Source: Paraburkholderia saeva (GTDB lineage: Bacteria > Pseudomonadota > Gammaproteobacteria > Burkholderiales > Burkholderiaceae). From it: a stretch of DNA of 64,000 nucleotides. The notes below the pieces were generated by a model. That model made no database searches and had not been told where the DNA came from. It was given only the letters and a program-made list of their open reading frames with translations. Location of the stretch: NCBI RefSeq assembly GCF_907164555.1, contig NZ_CAJQZC010000010.1:186001-250000 (forward strand), given 5' to 3'. The stretch's first letter is position 1. Each line of letters starts with the position of its first letter. This document shows, in pieces, positions 17,426 to 26,252 of this stretch. The position numbers were made by a program, and so were the translations under genes.

Positions 17426-18780
17426 CCCGCGGCCTCCTCGCGTGGCTGTTGCACGTAGCGGTTTTGCGGGCGCGGCAGCCCCAGATTGTCGCGCAACGTA
17501 GTGCCTTCGTATTCAGTGCGAAAGAGGCCGCGTCGCTGCAATTCCGGCACCACGAGTTCGGCGAAATCAGACAGGCCGCCCGGCAGCCACGGCGACATGA
17601 TGTTGAAGCCGTCCGCGCCTTCTTCCTCGAACCATTGTTGCAACTGGTCCGCGATACTTTCGGGTGTGCCGATGACCTGCTGGTGTCCGCGTGCGCCTGC
17701 AATGCGCAGATACAGATCCCGGATCGTCAGGTTCTCGCGCCGGGCGAGGTCGAACAGCAGGCGTTGCCGGCTCTTGCCGCCGTTGGTCTCCGGCAGGTCC
17801 GGCAACGGACCATCGACGGGCCAGGCCGACAGGTCCACGCCGCCCGACATGTTCGACAGCAGCGAGAGACCGACAGTCGGATGGATCAGATCCTGTAGCG
17901 CGTCGAACTTGCGGCGTGCTTCGTCCTGCGTGCGGCCAACGACGGGGAAGATGCCGGGCATGATCTTCAGATGGTCGGGGTGCCGGCCGTATTTCGGCAG
18001 CCGGCTCTTGATGTCGCGATAGAACGTCTGCGCTTCTTCGAGCGTCTGATGTGCGACGAAGATCACTTCGGCGGTTTGCGCCGCGAGTTCCCGGCCCGCG
18101 TCCGATGCGCCAGCCTGCACGACGACCGGCCAGCCCTGCGGCGAACGTGCGACGTTCAGCGGGCCGCGGACCTGAAAATGCCTGCCGCGATGGTTCAGCA
18201 CGTGCAGTTTGTCGGGATCGAAATAGACGCCGCTTGCCTTGTCGCGCAGGAACGCGTCGTCTTCCCAGCTATCCCAGAGGCCCGCAACGACATCGTAGAA
18301 CTCGCGGGCCCGTTCATAGCGCACCGCATGGTCAGGATGTTTCTCGAAGTTGAAGTTGAGCGCTTCCGATTCCGTGCTCGACGTGACGAGATTCCAGCCC
18401 GAGCGTCCGCCGCTCAGGTGGTCGAGCGATGCGAACTTGCGTGCCAGGTTGTACGGTTCGTTGAACGTCGTGGAGACGGTCGCGACGAGACCGATGTTTT
18501 TGGTCACGACCGACAGCGCCGAGAGCAGCGTCAACGGTTCGAAATGATCGGCGCGTGCGGTGCGTGAAAGCGATGCGAGGTTCGTGTCGCGCACGCTGAC
18601 GCTGTCGGCGAAGAAGATCGTGTCGAACTTCGCGCGTTCGGCGATCTGCGCCACTTCGGCGTAATGCGCGAAGTCGAGTCCTCCGCCTGCGTGTGCGTCC
18701 GGGTGTCGCCAGGCCGCGATGTGATGACCTGTTTCCATCAGGAACGCGCCGAGTTTGATCTGCCGTTTGTTATTGCTCAT
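17422..18780 (-). CDS. Flavin-dependent monooxygenase, NtaA/SnaA/SoxA (bacterial luciferase-like) family
   Basis: 452 aa, the length expected for FMNH2-dependent group C monooxygenases such as nitrilotriacetate, dibenzothiophene-sulfone and EDTA monooxygenases. Diagnostic stretches are KLGAFLMETGHHIAAWRHPD near the N-terminus, the TIM-barrel SATVSTTFNEPYNLARKFASLDHLSGGR, WNLVTS, VVVQAGASDAGRELAAQTAE and the C-terminal GFNIMSP. It needs reduced flavin from a separate reductase, not encoded here. Relatives with this context often desulfonate or oxidise organosulfur compounds, but the substrate cannot be fixed. It is upstream of and coupled to a 55-aa membrane ORF; the methyltransferase gene lies 40 bp upstream on the same strand. 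Confidence 0.93.
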   Translation of the reverse strand: MSNNKRQIKLGAFLMETGHHIAAWRHPDAHAGGGLDFAHYAEVAQIAERAKFDTIFFADSVSVRDTNLASLSRTARADHFEPLTLLSALSVVTKNIGLVATVSTTFNEPYNLARKFASLDHLSGGRSGWNLVTSSTESEALNFNFEKHPDHAVRYERAREFYDVVAGLWDSWEDDAFLRDKASGVYFDPDKLHVLNHRGRHFQVRGPLNVARSPQGWPVVVQAGASDAGRELAAQTAEVIFVAHQTLEEAQTFYRDIKSRLPKYGRHPDHLKIMPGIFPVVGRTQDEARRKFDALQDLIHPTVGLSLLSNMSGGVDLSAWPVDGPLPDLPETNGGKSRQRLLFDLARRENLTIRDLYLRIAGARGHQQVIGTPESIADQLQQWFEEEGADGFNIMSPWLPGGLSDFAELVVPELQRRGLFRTEYEGTTLRDNLGLPRPQNRYVQQPREEAAG

Positions 18781-18820
18781 GGTGTACTCCGTGCCTTGTG
18801 TCGACGGACGGCTGCACGCG

Positions 18821-19630
18821 TTACTGTGCGACAGGCTTGCGCCCGGTGGCGAACGTCATGCGCCGTTTCAGCGCGATGCCGCGGGGGCCGCGTTTCGCTT
18901 CGAGCGCCTCGCCGAGCCGTTTGCGCACGCGTGCGGTATCGGATTCGTCCAGCGCGGAAAGGAAGTTGCCGAACGAACTGGCGCGGCTAAAGGCGATCAC
19001 GTCGTCGACCGTGTCGAACGCGTCGTCGAATTCGCGGATTTCGTTGTACGTCACGTTGAATCCGGCCGCGGCGAGCAGCAGCGCCGCGCGCTCCTGCGTG
19101 AGTTGATGGGGCGCGCCGACACGCGCCGCCTGCCAGCGCGGCTCGCGCGCCAGCAACGCACGTAGCACGACATGCAGATCGTGAGGCGCTTCCTGCGACA
19201 TCGTCGTGAAGCCGACGCGACCGCCCGGCTTCAGCACGCGAAACGCGTGAGCCAGCGCGGCGAGTTGATCGGGCACCCAGTGAATGACGCTGTTGAGATA
19301 GACGACGTCGTAGTGCGCATCCGGCACGTCGTGCAGCGCTTCAGCCCGGCCGATGCGCGCATCGAAGCGCCCTCGCGCGCGCTTTTGCGCGAGTTCGACG
19401 CGCAGCGCCAGCGGATCGATGCCCAGCACTTCGCCTTCCGGGCCGGTACGTTCGGCAGCGGCTTCTGTCAGGAGGCCGGTGCCGCAGCCGATGTCGAGCA
19501 CCTTCTCGCCCCGCTGCACCGCGAGCACATCGAGGAGTTCGAGGCCGTGATGAAACTGGCGCGTACCGAGCCGGTCGTATTGTTCCGCGAGCGTGACGGA
19601 ATCGAGTTCAAGGCTGAGCGGTGTCGACAT
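18821..19630 (-). CDS. Class I SAM-dependent methyltransferase
   Basis: 269 aa. SAM motif I VLDIGCGTGLL, motif II acidic GIDPLALRVELAQ, post-motif YDVVYLNSVIHWVPD and LKPGGRVGF follow the UbiE/Methyltransf_11 pattern. The C-terminal 90 residues (from about 180) form an extra helical cap that ends in FATGRKPVA. The start at 19630 (MSTPLSLELDSV) with GGACC upstream is preferred over the longer frame. It lies 40 bp before the flavin monooxygenase and probably shares its mRNA; a role with that enzyme is only a suggestion. The acceptor substrate is unknown. Confidence 0.88.
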   Translation of the reverse strand: MSTPLSLELDSVTLAEQYDRLGTRQFHHGLELLDVLAVQRGEKVLDIGCGTGLLTEAAAERTGPEGEVLGIDPLALRVELAQKRARGRFDARIGRAEALHDVPDAHYDVVYLNSVIHWVPDQLAALAHAFRVLKPGGRVGFTTMSQEAPHDLHVVLRALLAREPRWQAARVGAPHQLTQERAALLLAAAGFNVTYNEIREFDDAFDTVDDVIAFSRASSFGNFLSALDESDTARVRKRLGEALEAKRGPRGIALKRRMTFATGRKPVAQ

Positions 19631-19787
19631 AGCGGGTCCATGTGATGACGATTGCACATGGTAGAGGCCGCCTGAGCGCAACTGAAATGAGAAATCCTGC
19701 TATCGATCTGACGCCGGCGCGCATTCGTCGCTATAGCGTCGAATGCGTGTGAATCGCGCCAGCGTCGCGATTGAATGCGTTCCGTCG

Positions 19788-20129
19788 TTAGGCGCTAACG
19801 GGTACCGCAGGAATGCAGAACGTCCCGTCCACGACTTCGGTAAACGTGCGTTCTTCGCGCAGGATGAAGCGCTTCGTCTGCGCCATGCGGAAGTTCGCGA
19901 CGGATTCGGGATCGGTTTTCAGGCGCGTCCGGTAGGCTTCGTAAGCGGCGAGGCTTTCGAAGGCAATCAGTCCCCACGCGATATCGTTGGTCCCTTCATG
20001 CGGAAGGAAGTAGCCGATGAGATGGCCGCCGCAACGCGGAATAATGCGGCCCCATTGCCCGGCGTATTCCTTGAATGCGTCGCGCTGGAACGGGTCGATC
20101 TGATAGCGGATGAAGCAGGTCAGTGCCAT
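19788..20129 (-). CDS. NIPSNAP-family protein
   Basis: 113 aa, one dimeric alpha-beta barrel domain (ALTCFIRYQIDPFQRDAFKE, CGGHLIGYFLPHEGTNDIAWGLIAFESL). NIPSNAP proteins of this size occur next to catabolic and regulatory genes in proteobacteria; no reaction is established. AGGAG lies 8 nt before the ATG. It sits 116 bp downstream of the TetR gene on the same strand and may belong to that operon. Confidence 0.85.
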   Translation of the reverse strand: MALTCFIRYQIDPFQRDAFKEYAGQWGRIIPRCGGHLIGYFLPHEGTNDIAWGLIAFESLAAYEAYRTRLKTDPESVANFRMAQTKRFILREERTFTEVVDGTFCIPAVPVSA

Positions 20130-20245
20130 GCGATGCGCTCCTGTGGGATCGTCCGGACGACGTCCGGTGCGTCTTCACAGTATGCGCAGCATGCGGGCGA
20201 CGACGTTTCAGGCTGAGCCGAAACGTCGTGGCGAGGGCGGGGATC

Positions 20246-21058
20246 TCAGTTGCTGGTCGCGGCAGGGTCCGTTGCGGGGGCCTGCCCGGAATCGTGCGCG
20301 GTACACGGTGCGTCTGTGACCGCGCCCGCGATTGCATTGCCGGGCGCGGCGTTCAGCAGGAACGGCGTCATGTCGAAATTGAGGAAGCCGAGAATCAGAC
20401 GCACCATCTGGTCTTCGAACGCAACGCTGCGCAGCAGGTCAGGCCGCTCCAGCGCAGTCGCGAGTATCACGCCGGAAATCGCGCGAAACAGCACAAAGCG
20501 CGCTTCGTCGGTGGCGATGCGCTCGCCCAGGTACGGGTTCTCCTTGCGCAGCGAGCTGGAGATCATCGCGAAGTATTCGCGCATGCCGATGCCCAGCTCG
20601 GACTGCGGCGGAGCATCGGCCCATTCGGCGCGCAGCACGCCATAGAGACGCGGCCGCTCGCCGATGAACTCGCCGATCACACGGATCATCCGTCGCGCGT
20701 TGATACCCGTGCCGTAATGCGCGGGTTTTTCGAGCGTAGCGGCCATCATCCGCGTGAGGCGCGCCAGCTCGCGCTGCGCGAGCGCTTCGATGAGACCTTC
20801 CTTGTTGGGGAAATACTGATAGACCGCGCCGATGCTGAAGCCCGCCGTATCGGCAACGCGCTGCGTGGTCAACCCGGCCTTGCCGTGGCTTTCCAGCGTG
20901 CGAGCGACGGCTTCGAGAATCGCGTCGAGCGCGAAGGTCGAGCGGGCCTGCTTGGGTTGCCTGCGTACAGGTGGCGTGTCAGGCGGATTGGACTGGTCTC
21001 GAATCTTGGCACCTCGTTGATGCTGTCTGATGAATACGCAATGGCGCGTGCCTGACAT
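20246..21058 (-). CDS. TetR-family regulator
   Basis: 270 aa, longer than the usual 190-220. A basic N-terminal tail (about 1-40) precedes a TetR HTH (about 42-90, ILEAVARTLESHGKAGLTTQ, then VADTAGFSIGAVYQYFPNKE), an all-helical ligand domain and a disordered C-terminal extension rich in Ala/Pro. It follows the DHA2 efflux gene (139 bp gap, same strand), the usual neighbour of an efflux repressor, so it most likely controls that pump. No internal ATG, GTG or TTG gives a shorter sensible start, so the long N-terminus stands. Confidence 0.9.
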   Translation of the reverse strand: MSGTRHCVFIRQHQRGAKIRDQSNPPDTPPVRRQPKQARSTFALDAILEAVARTLESHGKAGLTTQRVADTAGFSIGAVYQYFPNKEGLIEALAQRELARLTRMMAATLEKPAHYGTGINARRMIRVIGEFIGERPRLYGVLRAEWADAPPQSELGIGMREYFAMISSSLRKENPYLGERIATDEARFVLFRAISGVILATALERPDLLRSVAFEDQMVRLILGFLNFDMTPFLLNAAPGNAIAGAVTDAPCTAHDSGQAPATDPAATSN

Positions 21059-21197
21059 GGGTCGTATTTATTATCACTTGCCCTTATGTGCATGCATAGG
21101 AAAGCGGAACGATTATCCCATCAAAAATGAACTGAATGGTGAATCTGGCGCGCCATGTCCGGTATTACAACGGGTCTGGCCGCCAACACGGTGATGC

Positions 21198-22871
21198 TTA
21201 CGCGCCCGCATCGGAGCGTCCCGGACGGGCACGGATCAGCGCCGCCGAGCATGCCGCCCCCGCGAATGCGCAGAGCGCCGACACCAGCGCGACGGCGCGC
21301 AACGCGTCGTCGATGGCGTCGTCGTGCGCGTCGGCGAGCGCCGTGTGCGGCGGAATGCGAACCGTATTGATGGCCGCGGACGCGTCGGCTTCCGGTTCGA
21401 GCAGCTGACCGCCCTGATGGATGTCGGCCGGAATGTTGAGCGCCTTCAGGCGCACCGCGAGCGCGGCGTTGTGAGACCCCACGAACACAATGCCGAGCAC
21501 GGCGATGGCGAAGAGCCCGGCCACTCGCGCCACGGCGTTATTGATGCCGGAAGCGACGCCTGTACGTTCTTTCGATACCGCGCCCATCACCGTGGTGGTC
21601 AGGGGCGCGACGGTCACGGTCATGCCGAGTCCGATCACGACCAGCGCCGGAAAGAAGCCGCTCCAGTAACTGCCCCGCACGAACGGCAGGCTGAGCATCG
21701 CAAAGCCAAGGCCCGCGATGACGGGCCCGACCGTCAGCAGCAGGCGCGGACCGAAGCGGTCGGCGAGGCCGCCGGTGACGCGCGACAGCACACCAATAAT
21801 GACGGGCACCGGGAGGATCGCCGCGCCGGCTTCGGTGGCGGTGAAAGCGTGAGCGCGTATCAATGTGAACGGCAAATAGAAAAAGATGCCGCTCATGCCG
21901 AAATACAGCAGCAACGTCACGACGTTCGCGCCGGTGAAATCGCGCGAGTGGAACACGTCGAGCGGCATCATCGGATTGCGGCTCCTCATTTCGATCACGA
22001 CGAACGCGATCAGCAGAACGACGCCCGCGCTCATCGCTCCCAGCACCGAAGCGCTGGACAACCCGCGCGACGACGCCACGGTCAAGCCCCACGTCAGCGC
22101 GCCGAGACCGGCTGCGGCGGTGAGGGCGCCGGCCCAGTCGAGTTTGCGCGGCGCATCGGCGCTGCGGCTGTCGGGTACGGCGATGAGGGCGAGCGCCACG
22201 GTCAGACACGCAAGCGGCACGTTGAGGAAAAAAATCGCGCGCCACGAAAACGCATCGACGAGCCAGCCGCCCGCCACCGGGCCGGCGGCCGATGTGATCG
22301 CGCCCACGCCCGCCCACGTGCCGATCGCACGGCCACGTTCATGGTCGTCGAACACGGCGCCGATGATCGAGAGACTGCCGGGTACGAGGAGCGCCGCGCC
22401 GATGCCCTGCACGGCGCGTGCGGCGATCAGCGTGCCGGGCCCGGGTGCGAGGCCGCAGGCAATCGAGGCCAGCATGAAAAGCACGATGCCGGCGATAAAG
22501 ACGGTGCGCCGGCCGAGCCGGTCGCCCATCGACCCGCCGACCAGCACGAGCGAACCGAGAAACAGCAGATACGCGTTGACGACCCATTGAATCGCCGCGA
22601 CGCTCGCGCCGAGTTCGCTCTGGATCGACGCCAGCGCGACGTTGACCACCGAGCCGTCGATAAACGCCATGCTGGAGCCGAGTATCGCCGCGGCAAGCGC
22701 AAGGCGCTTGCCGCGGCATGGGCGGTCGACGATCGAAGGCTGCGAGCGGATGACGAGTTCATCGCAGGGGCTCGCCTGTGCGGCAACCACATGCACGGCG
22801 CTGTCGGGCCCGGCGGGACGCTCGTGAGCAGCCAAAAACGACTCCTGTGCGGTCGATCGATGCTCCAGCAT
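21198..22871 (-). CDS. DHA2-family MFS multidrug exporter
   Basis: 557 aa, 14 predicted membrane helices. DHA2 motifs are present: MAFIDGSVVNVALASIQSEL in helix 1, MGDRLGRRTVFIAG (motif A), RAVQGIGAALLVPGSL (motif B) and the antiporter motif GPVAGGWLVDAFSWRAIFF (motif C). It exports hydrophobic compounds with proton antiport across the inner membrane. A cytosolic N-terminal extension of about 55 residues is unusual and has no recognised domain. No membrane-fusion or outer-membrane partner is adjacent. The TetR gene directly downstream on the same strand is the probable regulator; a divergent LysR gene starts 81 bp away. Confidence 0.92.
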   Translation of the reverse strand: MLEHRSTAQESFLAAHERPAGPDSAVHVVAAQASPCDELVIRSQPSIVDRPCRGKRLALAAAILGSSMAFIDGSVVNVALASIQSELGASVAAIQWVVNAYLLFLGSLVLVGGSMGDRLGRRTVFIAGIVLFMLASIACGLAPGPGTLIAARAVQGIGAALLVPGSLSIIGAVFDDHERGRAIGTWAGVGAITSAAGPVAGGWLVDAFSWRAIFFLNVPLACLTVALALIAVPDSRSADAPRKLDWAGALTAAAGLGALTWGLTVASSRGLSSASVLGAMSAGVVLLIAFVVIEMRSRNPMMPLDVFHSRDFTGANVVTLLLYFGMSGIFFYLPFTLIRAHAFTATEAGAAILPVPVIIGVLSRVTGGLADRFGPRLLLTVGPVIAGLGFAMLSLPFVRGSYWSGFFPALVVIGLGMTVTVAPLTTTVMGAVSKERTGVASGINNAVARVAGLFAIAVLGIVFVGSHNAALAVRLKALNIPADIHQGGQLLEPEADASAAINTVRIPPHTALADAHDDAIDDALRAVALVSALCAFAGAACSAALIRARPGRSDAGA

Positions 22872-22951
22872 AGCAACCCGGACCCCCAGGCGACAGACGA
22901 TCCTTGCCGATTCGGGTCAAAATGCGGCTTTCAGCGATCCGCCAACCCGGT

Positions 22952-23887
22952 ATGGCCCTGACAAATCTCCTGAGAAAGCTGGACCTCACGACGCTGCAGC
23001 TCTTTCTGGCCGTGTATGAGGAGCGCACGCTCACGCGGGCGGCCGAACGCGAAGCCATCGCGGTGTCGGCCGCGAGCAAGCGTCTGCTCGAACTTGAACA
23101 TGCGGTGGGTTCGGCGCTCTTCGTGAGAAAGGCGCGCGGCATGGAGCTGACCGCAGCTGGCGAGACGTTGCTGCATCATGCGCGCCGCGTGCTGCGCGAC
23201 ATCGAGAACATTGGGCTTGAGCTCGCCGAGCACGCGAGCGGCGTGATCGGCTACGTACGGATGATGGCGAACCTTTCGGCGATCGTCGAATTCCTGCCCG
23301 AAGATCTGCGCGCGTTTCTTGCGGGTAACGAACGCGTGCGCATCGAACTCGAAGAGCGGCCTAGCGGCGGTGTGATCGGCGGCGTGGCCGACAGTCTTGT
23401 CGATCTCGGCATCTGCTCGGGCGACGCCGATACGCGGGGCCTGCACGCCACGCACTACCGTCACGACCGTCTCGTGATCGTGATGCGCGACGATCATCCG
23501 CTCGCCACGCGCGAAAGCGTGACGTTTGCCGATACGCTCGACAGCGACCACGTCGGCCTGCATGCCGCGAGTTCGATCAACATGCGCACGCATCTCGCCG
23601 CGCGCCAGGCGGGCAAACCGTTGCGGCTGCGCATTCACGTGCCCGGATTCGACGCGGTGTGCCGCATGGTGCAGGCGGGCATGGGCGTCGGTGTATTGCC
23701 GCTCGACGTGTACAACGCGATCGGCCGCTCGCTTGGGCTTACCGCCGTGACGCTCGATGAAGCATGGGCCGCGCGCAGCCTGCTGATCGTCGTGCGCGAT
23801 CCTGACACGCTTTCACCCGTGAGCCGTCTGCTGTTCGATCACCTGAGCACGGTCGAAGCGCGCACCGGCGGGGCGCCGGCCGCCTGA
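22952..23887 (+). CDS. LysR-family regulator of the CoA-transferase/lyase unit
   Basis: 311 aa with the start at 22952 (MALTNLLRKLDLTTLQLFLA); ATG 22922 would add ten residues. HTH 8-65 (EERTLTRAAEREAIAVSAAS then KRLLELEHAVGSALF), then a substrate-binding domain. It lies upstream of and parallel to a CoA-transferase/HMG-CoA-lyase/MFS operon, separated by 136 bp containing a strong hairpin, and is its likely regulator. Divergent DHA2 transport gene on the other side is a second possible target. The inducer is unknown. Confidence 0.9.
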   Translation: MALTNLLRKLDLTTLQLFLAVYEERTLTRAAEREAIAVSAASKRLLELEHAVGSALFVRKARGMELTAAGETLLHHARRVLRDIENIGLELAEHASGVIGYVRMMANLSAIVEFLPEDLRAFLAGNERVRIELEERPSGGVIGGVADSLVDLGICSGDADTRGLHATHYRHDRLVIVMRDDHPLATRESVTFADTLDSDHVGLHAASSINMRTHLAARQAGKPLRLRIHVPGFDAVCRMVQAGMGVGVLPLDVYNAIGRSLGLTAVTLDEAWAARSLLIVVRDPDTLSPVSRLLFDHLSTVEARTGGAPAA

Positions 23888-23908
23888 ACCAGATCGCCCA
23901 CACGCACT

Positions 23909-23950
23909 CCGGCAGGCGAGCGTTCGCGTTTGGCGAACGCTCGTTGCCGG
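23909..23950 (+). terminator. Long hairpin between lysR and the CoA-transferase gene
   Basis: Perfect 11-bp stem CGAGCGTTCGC/GCGAACGCTCG (23917-23927 and 23933-23943, loop GTTTG), extended outward by CCGGCA/TGCCGG across a small GG/T internal loop, 17 paired bases in all. There is no T-tract, so it could be a weak terminator, an mRNA-stabilising hairpin or a protein-binding dyad. It starts 22 bp after the lysR stop. Confidence 0.55.
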
Positions 23951-24023
23951 AATGCGGTTGGACGGCGCCGCTGCGTCGCCCATAAGCTGTCTCCCATACG
24001 AAACACAGTCGGGAGACAGCATC

Positions 24024-25217
24024 ATGAGTGGACCTCTGAAGGGTATCCGGGTCATCGAGATCGGCACCCTGATCGCCGCGCCGTTCGCCGCCAGGATGCT
24101 GGCCGAATTCGGTGCCGAAGTCATCAAGATCGAAGCGCCGAACGACGGCGATCCGCTGCGCAAATGGCGCAAGCTCCATGAAGGCACGTCGCTCTGGTGG
24201 TATCTGCAGTCGCGCAACAAGAAGTCGATCTGCGTGAACCTGAAGTCCGCCGAAGGTGTCGACGTCGTCAAACGGCTCGCCACAGACGCCGATATCGTCA
24301 TCGAAAACCTGCGCCCCGGCGCGCTCGAACGGCTTGGCCTCGGCTGGGACGTGCTGCACGGCATCAACCCCAAACTCACGATGGTGCGCATCTCCGGCTA
24401 CGGCCAGTCCGGCCCGTATCGTGACCGGCCGGGCTTTGGTGCGATCGGCGAGGCAATGGGCGGCATTCGCTACACGACGGGCGACGTCGACGGCGCACCG
24501 GCACGCGTCGGCGTGAGTCTCGGCGATTCGCTCGCTTCGCTGCATGGCGTGATCGGCGCGCTGATGTCGGTGCTGCGCGTAAAGACGGGGCAGGGCGACG
24601 GCCAGGTGGTCGACGTCTCGCTCGTGGAGAGCGTGTTCAACCTGATGGAAAGCCTCGTGCCCGAATACGATCTGCTCGGCCACGTGCGCGAACGCAGCGG
24701 CGGTGCGCTGCCGGGCATCGCGCCATCGAACACGTATCGCAGCGAGGATGGCGGCTTCGTCGTGATCGCCGGCAACAGCGATCCGATTTTCCGGCGCCTG
24801 ATGCAGGTGATCGACCGCGACGATCTCGCCGACGACCCGGCGCTCACGCACAACGACGGCCGTGTCGCGCAGAGCGCGATGCTCGACGCGGCGATCAGCG
24901 CATGGACCTCTCGTCATTCGACGAGCGACATTCTCGCGGCGCTCGAAACTGCACAGGTGCCCTCCGGCCGCATCTATTCGATTGCCGATATCGTCGCGGA
25001 CCCGCATTACGCAGCGCGCGAGATGCTGCTGCAGACGAGCCTGCCGGACGGCACGCCGGTCAGGATGCCGGGCATCGTGCCGAAGCTGTCCGACACGCCA
25101 GGCGCGGTGAACTGGCAGGGCCCAACGCTCGGCGAACACACGGACCCGGTGCTCGCGGATCTGGGTTTCAGCCCGCTTGAAATCGAACAGCTGCGCAACA
25201 CGGGAGCCGTGCAATGA
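24024..25217 (+). CDS. Class III (CaiB/BaiF, Frc-type) CoA-transferase
   Basis: 397 aa, typical family length. The N-terminal LKGIRVIEIGTLIAAPFAA, ADFGAEVIKIE-like segment (LAEFGAEVIKIEAP), NLKSAEG, ENLRPGALERLGLG and SGYGQSGPY are family hallmarks; the catalytic Asp is in VGVSLGDSLASLHG. It moves CoA between carboxylic acids in the cytoplasm through an enzyme-anhydride intermediate. Start at ATG 24024 after GGGAGA. It overlaps the next gene (ATGA), an HMG-CoA-lyase-like enzyme, so the pair very probably activates an acid and then cleaves the CoA thioester. Confidence 0.94.
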   Translation: MSGPLKGIRVIEIGTLIAAPFAARMLAEFGAEVIKIEAPNDGDPLRKWRKLHEGTSLWWYLQSRNKKSICVNLKSAEGVDVVKRLATDADIVIENLRPGALERLGLGWDVLHGINPKLTMVRISGYGQSGPYRDRPGFGAIGEAMGGIRYTTGDVDGAPARVGVSLGDSLASLHGVIGALMSVLRVKTGQGDGQVVDVSLVESVFNLMESLVPEYDLLGHVRERSGGALPGIAPSNTYRSEDGGFVVIAGNSDPIFRRLMQVIDRDDLADDPALTHNDGRVAQSAMLDAAISAWTSRHSTSDILAALETAQVPSGRIYSIADIVADPHYAAREMLLQTSLPDGTPVRMPGIVPKLSDTPGAVNWQGPTLGEHTDPVLADLGFSPLEIEQLRNTGAVQ

Positions 25218-26167
25218 ACGCCACATTCAACGTATTGCAGGACGCCTTGATCGTGCAGGAAGTCGCGCCGCGCGACGGGCTGCAGATCGAACCGACGTGG
25301 GTTGACACCGTCGACAAGATCGCGCTGATCGACCAGCTTTCGGGCGCAGGATTTTCCCGTATCGAAGCGGGCTCGTTCGTGTCGCCCAAAGCGATTCCCG
25401 CATTGCGCGACGGCGACGCGGTGTTTCATGGCATCAGGCGCAATCGCGATGTGATCTACGTTGCGCTGGTGCCGAACGTGAAGGGTGCGGAGCGCGCGGT
25501 CGCCGCACTTGCCGACGAACTGAACCTCGTGATGTCCGCAAGCCAGACGCACAACCGGGCGAACATGCGCATGAGCTGCGAGCAGTCGCTCGTCGGCTTC
25601 GGCGATATCGTGAGCCTCGTCAGGGGTTCGCATGTGTCACTGAACGGCACGGTGGCGACCGCGTTCGGCTGTCCGTTCGAAGGCGCGATCGACGAAGACC
25701 GCGTGATGGCGATCGTCGATACGTATCTCGAACTCGGGCTGCAGGGCATCACGCTTGCGGACACGACTGGCATGGCCAATCCGCGTCAGGTGGCACGCAT
25801 CGTTGGGCGCGCGCTCGAACGTCTCGGACCCGACGCGTTGACGCTGCACTTTCACAACACGCGCGGCCTCGGTCTCGCGAACGTGCTGGCCGCGTATGAA
25901 GCCGGCGCACGCCGCTTCGACGCGGCGCTTGGCGGTCTGGGCGGCTGTCCATTTGCGCCGGGCGCGTCGGGCAACATCTGTACGGAAGACCTCGTCAACC
26001 TGTGTGACGAGATGGGCATTCCGACGGGCATCGATCTCGTGAAGCTGCTGGAACTGTCGCGTGCGTTGCCCGCGCTGCTCGGTCACGAAGTGCCGGGCCA
26101 ACTCGCGAAAGCCGGCCGCAACTGCGACGTGCATCCCGTGCCGGACTACGTTCGCAGCATCGTCTAA
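25214..26167 (+). CDS. Hydroxymethylglutaryl-CoA-lyase-family enzyme
   Basis: 317 aa, DRE-TIM metallolyase barrel. VQEVAPRDGLQIEP holds the metal Asp and catalytic Arg; TLADTTGMANP and LHFHNTRGLGLAN carry metal His ligands; the lyase signature GLGGCPFAPGASGNICTEDL has the catalytic Cys. It cleaves 3-hydroxy-3-methylglutaryl-CoA or a near relative (citramalyl-CoA is the main alternative) to acetyl-CoA plus a keto acid. Coupled by ATGA to the CoA-transferase and followed by an MFS importer. The leucine-degradation genes that usually accompany mvaB are absent, which favours a dedicated organic-acid pathway. Confidence 0.93.
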   Translation: MNATFNVLQDALIVQEVAPRDGLQIEPTWVDTVDKIALIDQLSGAGFSRIEAGSFVSPKAIPALRDGDAVFHGIRRNRDVIYVALVPNVKGAERAVAALADELNLVMSASQTHNRANMRMSCEQSLVGFGDIVSLVRGSHVSLNGTVATAFGCPFEGAIDEDRVMAIVDTYLELGLQGITLADTTGMANPRQVARIVGRALERLGPDALTLHFHNTRGLGLANVLAAYEAGARRFDAALGGLGGCPFAPGASGNICTEDLVNLCDEMGIPTGIDLVKLLELSRALPALLGHEVPGQLAKAGRNCDVHPVPDYVRSIV

Positions 26168-26252
26168 CGCAATCCCCACTTTTCCATCTACAAACGACCG
26201 GACCGCGCACGCGTAAGTCCGGCACAACAGCCACGTTGTACAGGAGACAGAC

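Noticed and set aside
21324..22961. Plus-strand 545-codon frame
   Set aside because: Antisense of the DHA2 pump gene; Arg/His/Asp-rich shadow typical of high-GC membrane-protein genes.
23739..25226. Minus-strand 495-codon frame
   Set aside because: Antisense of the CoA-transferase gene.
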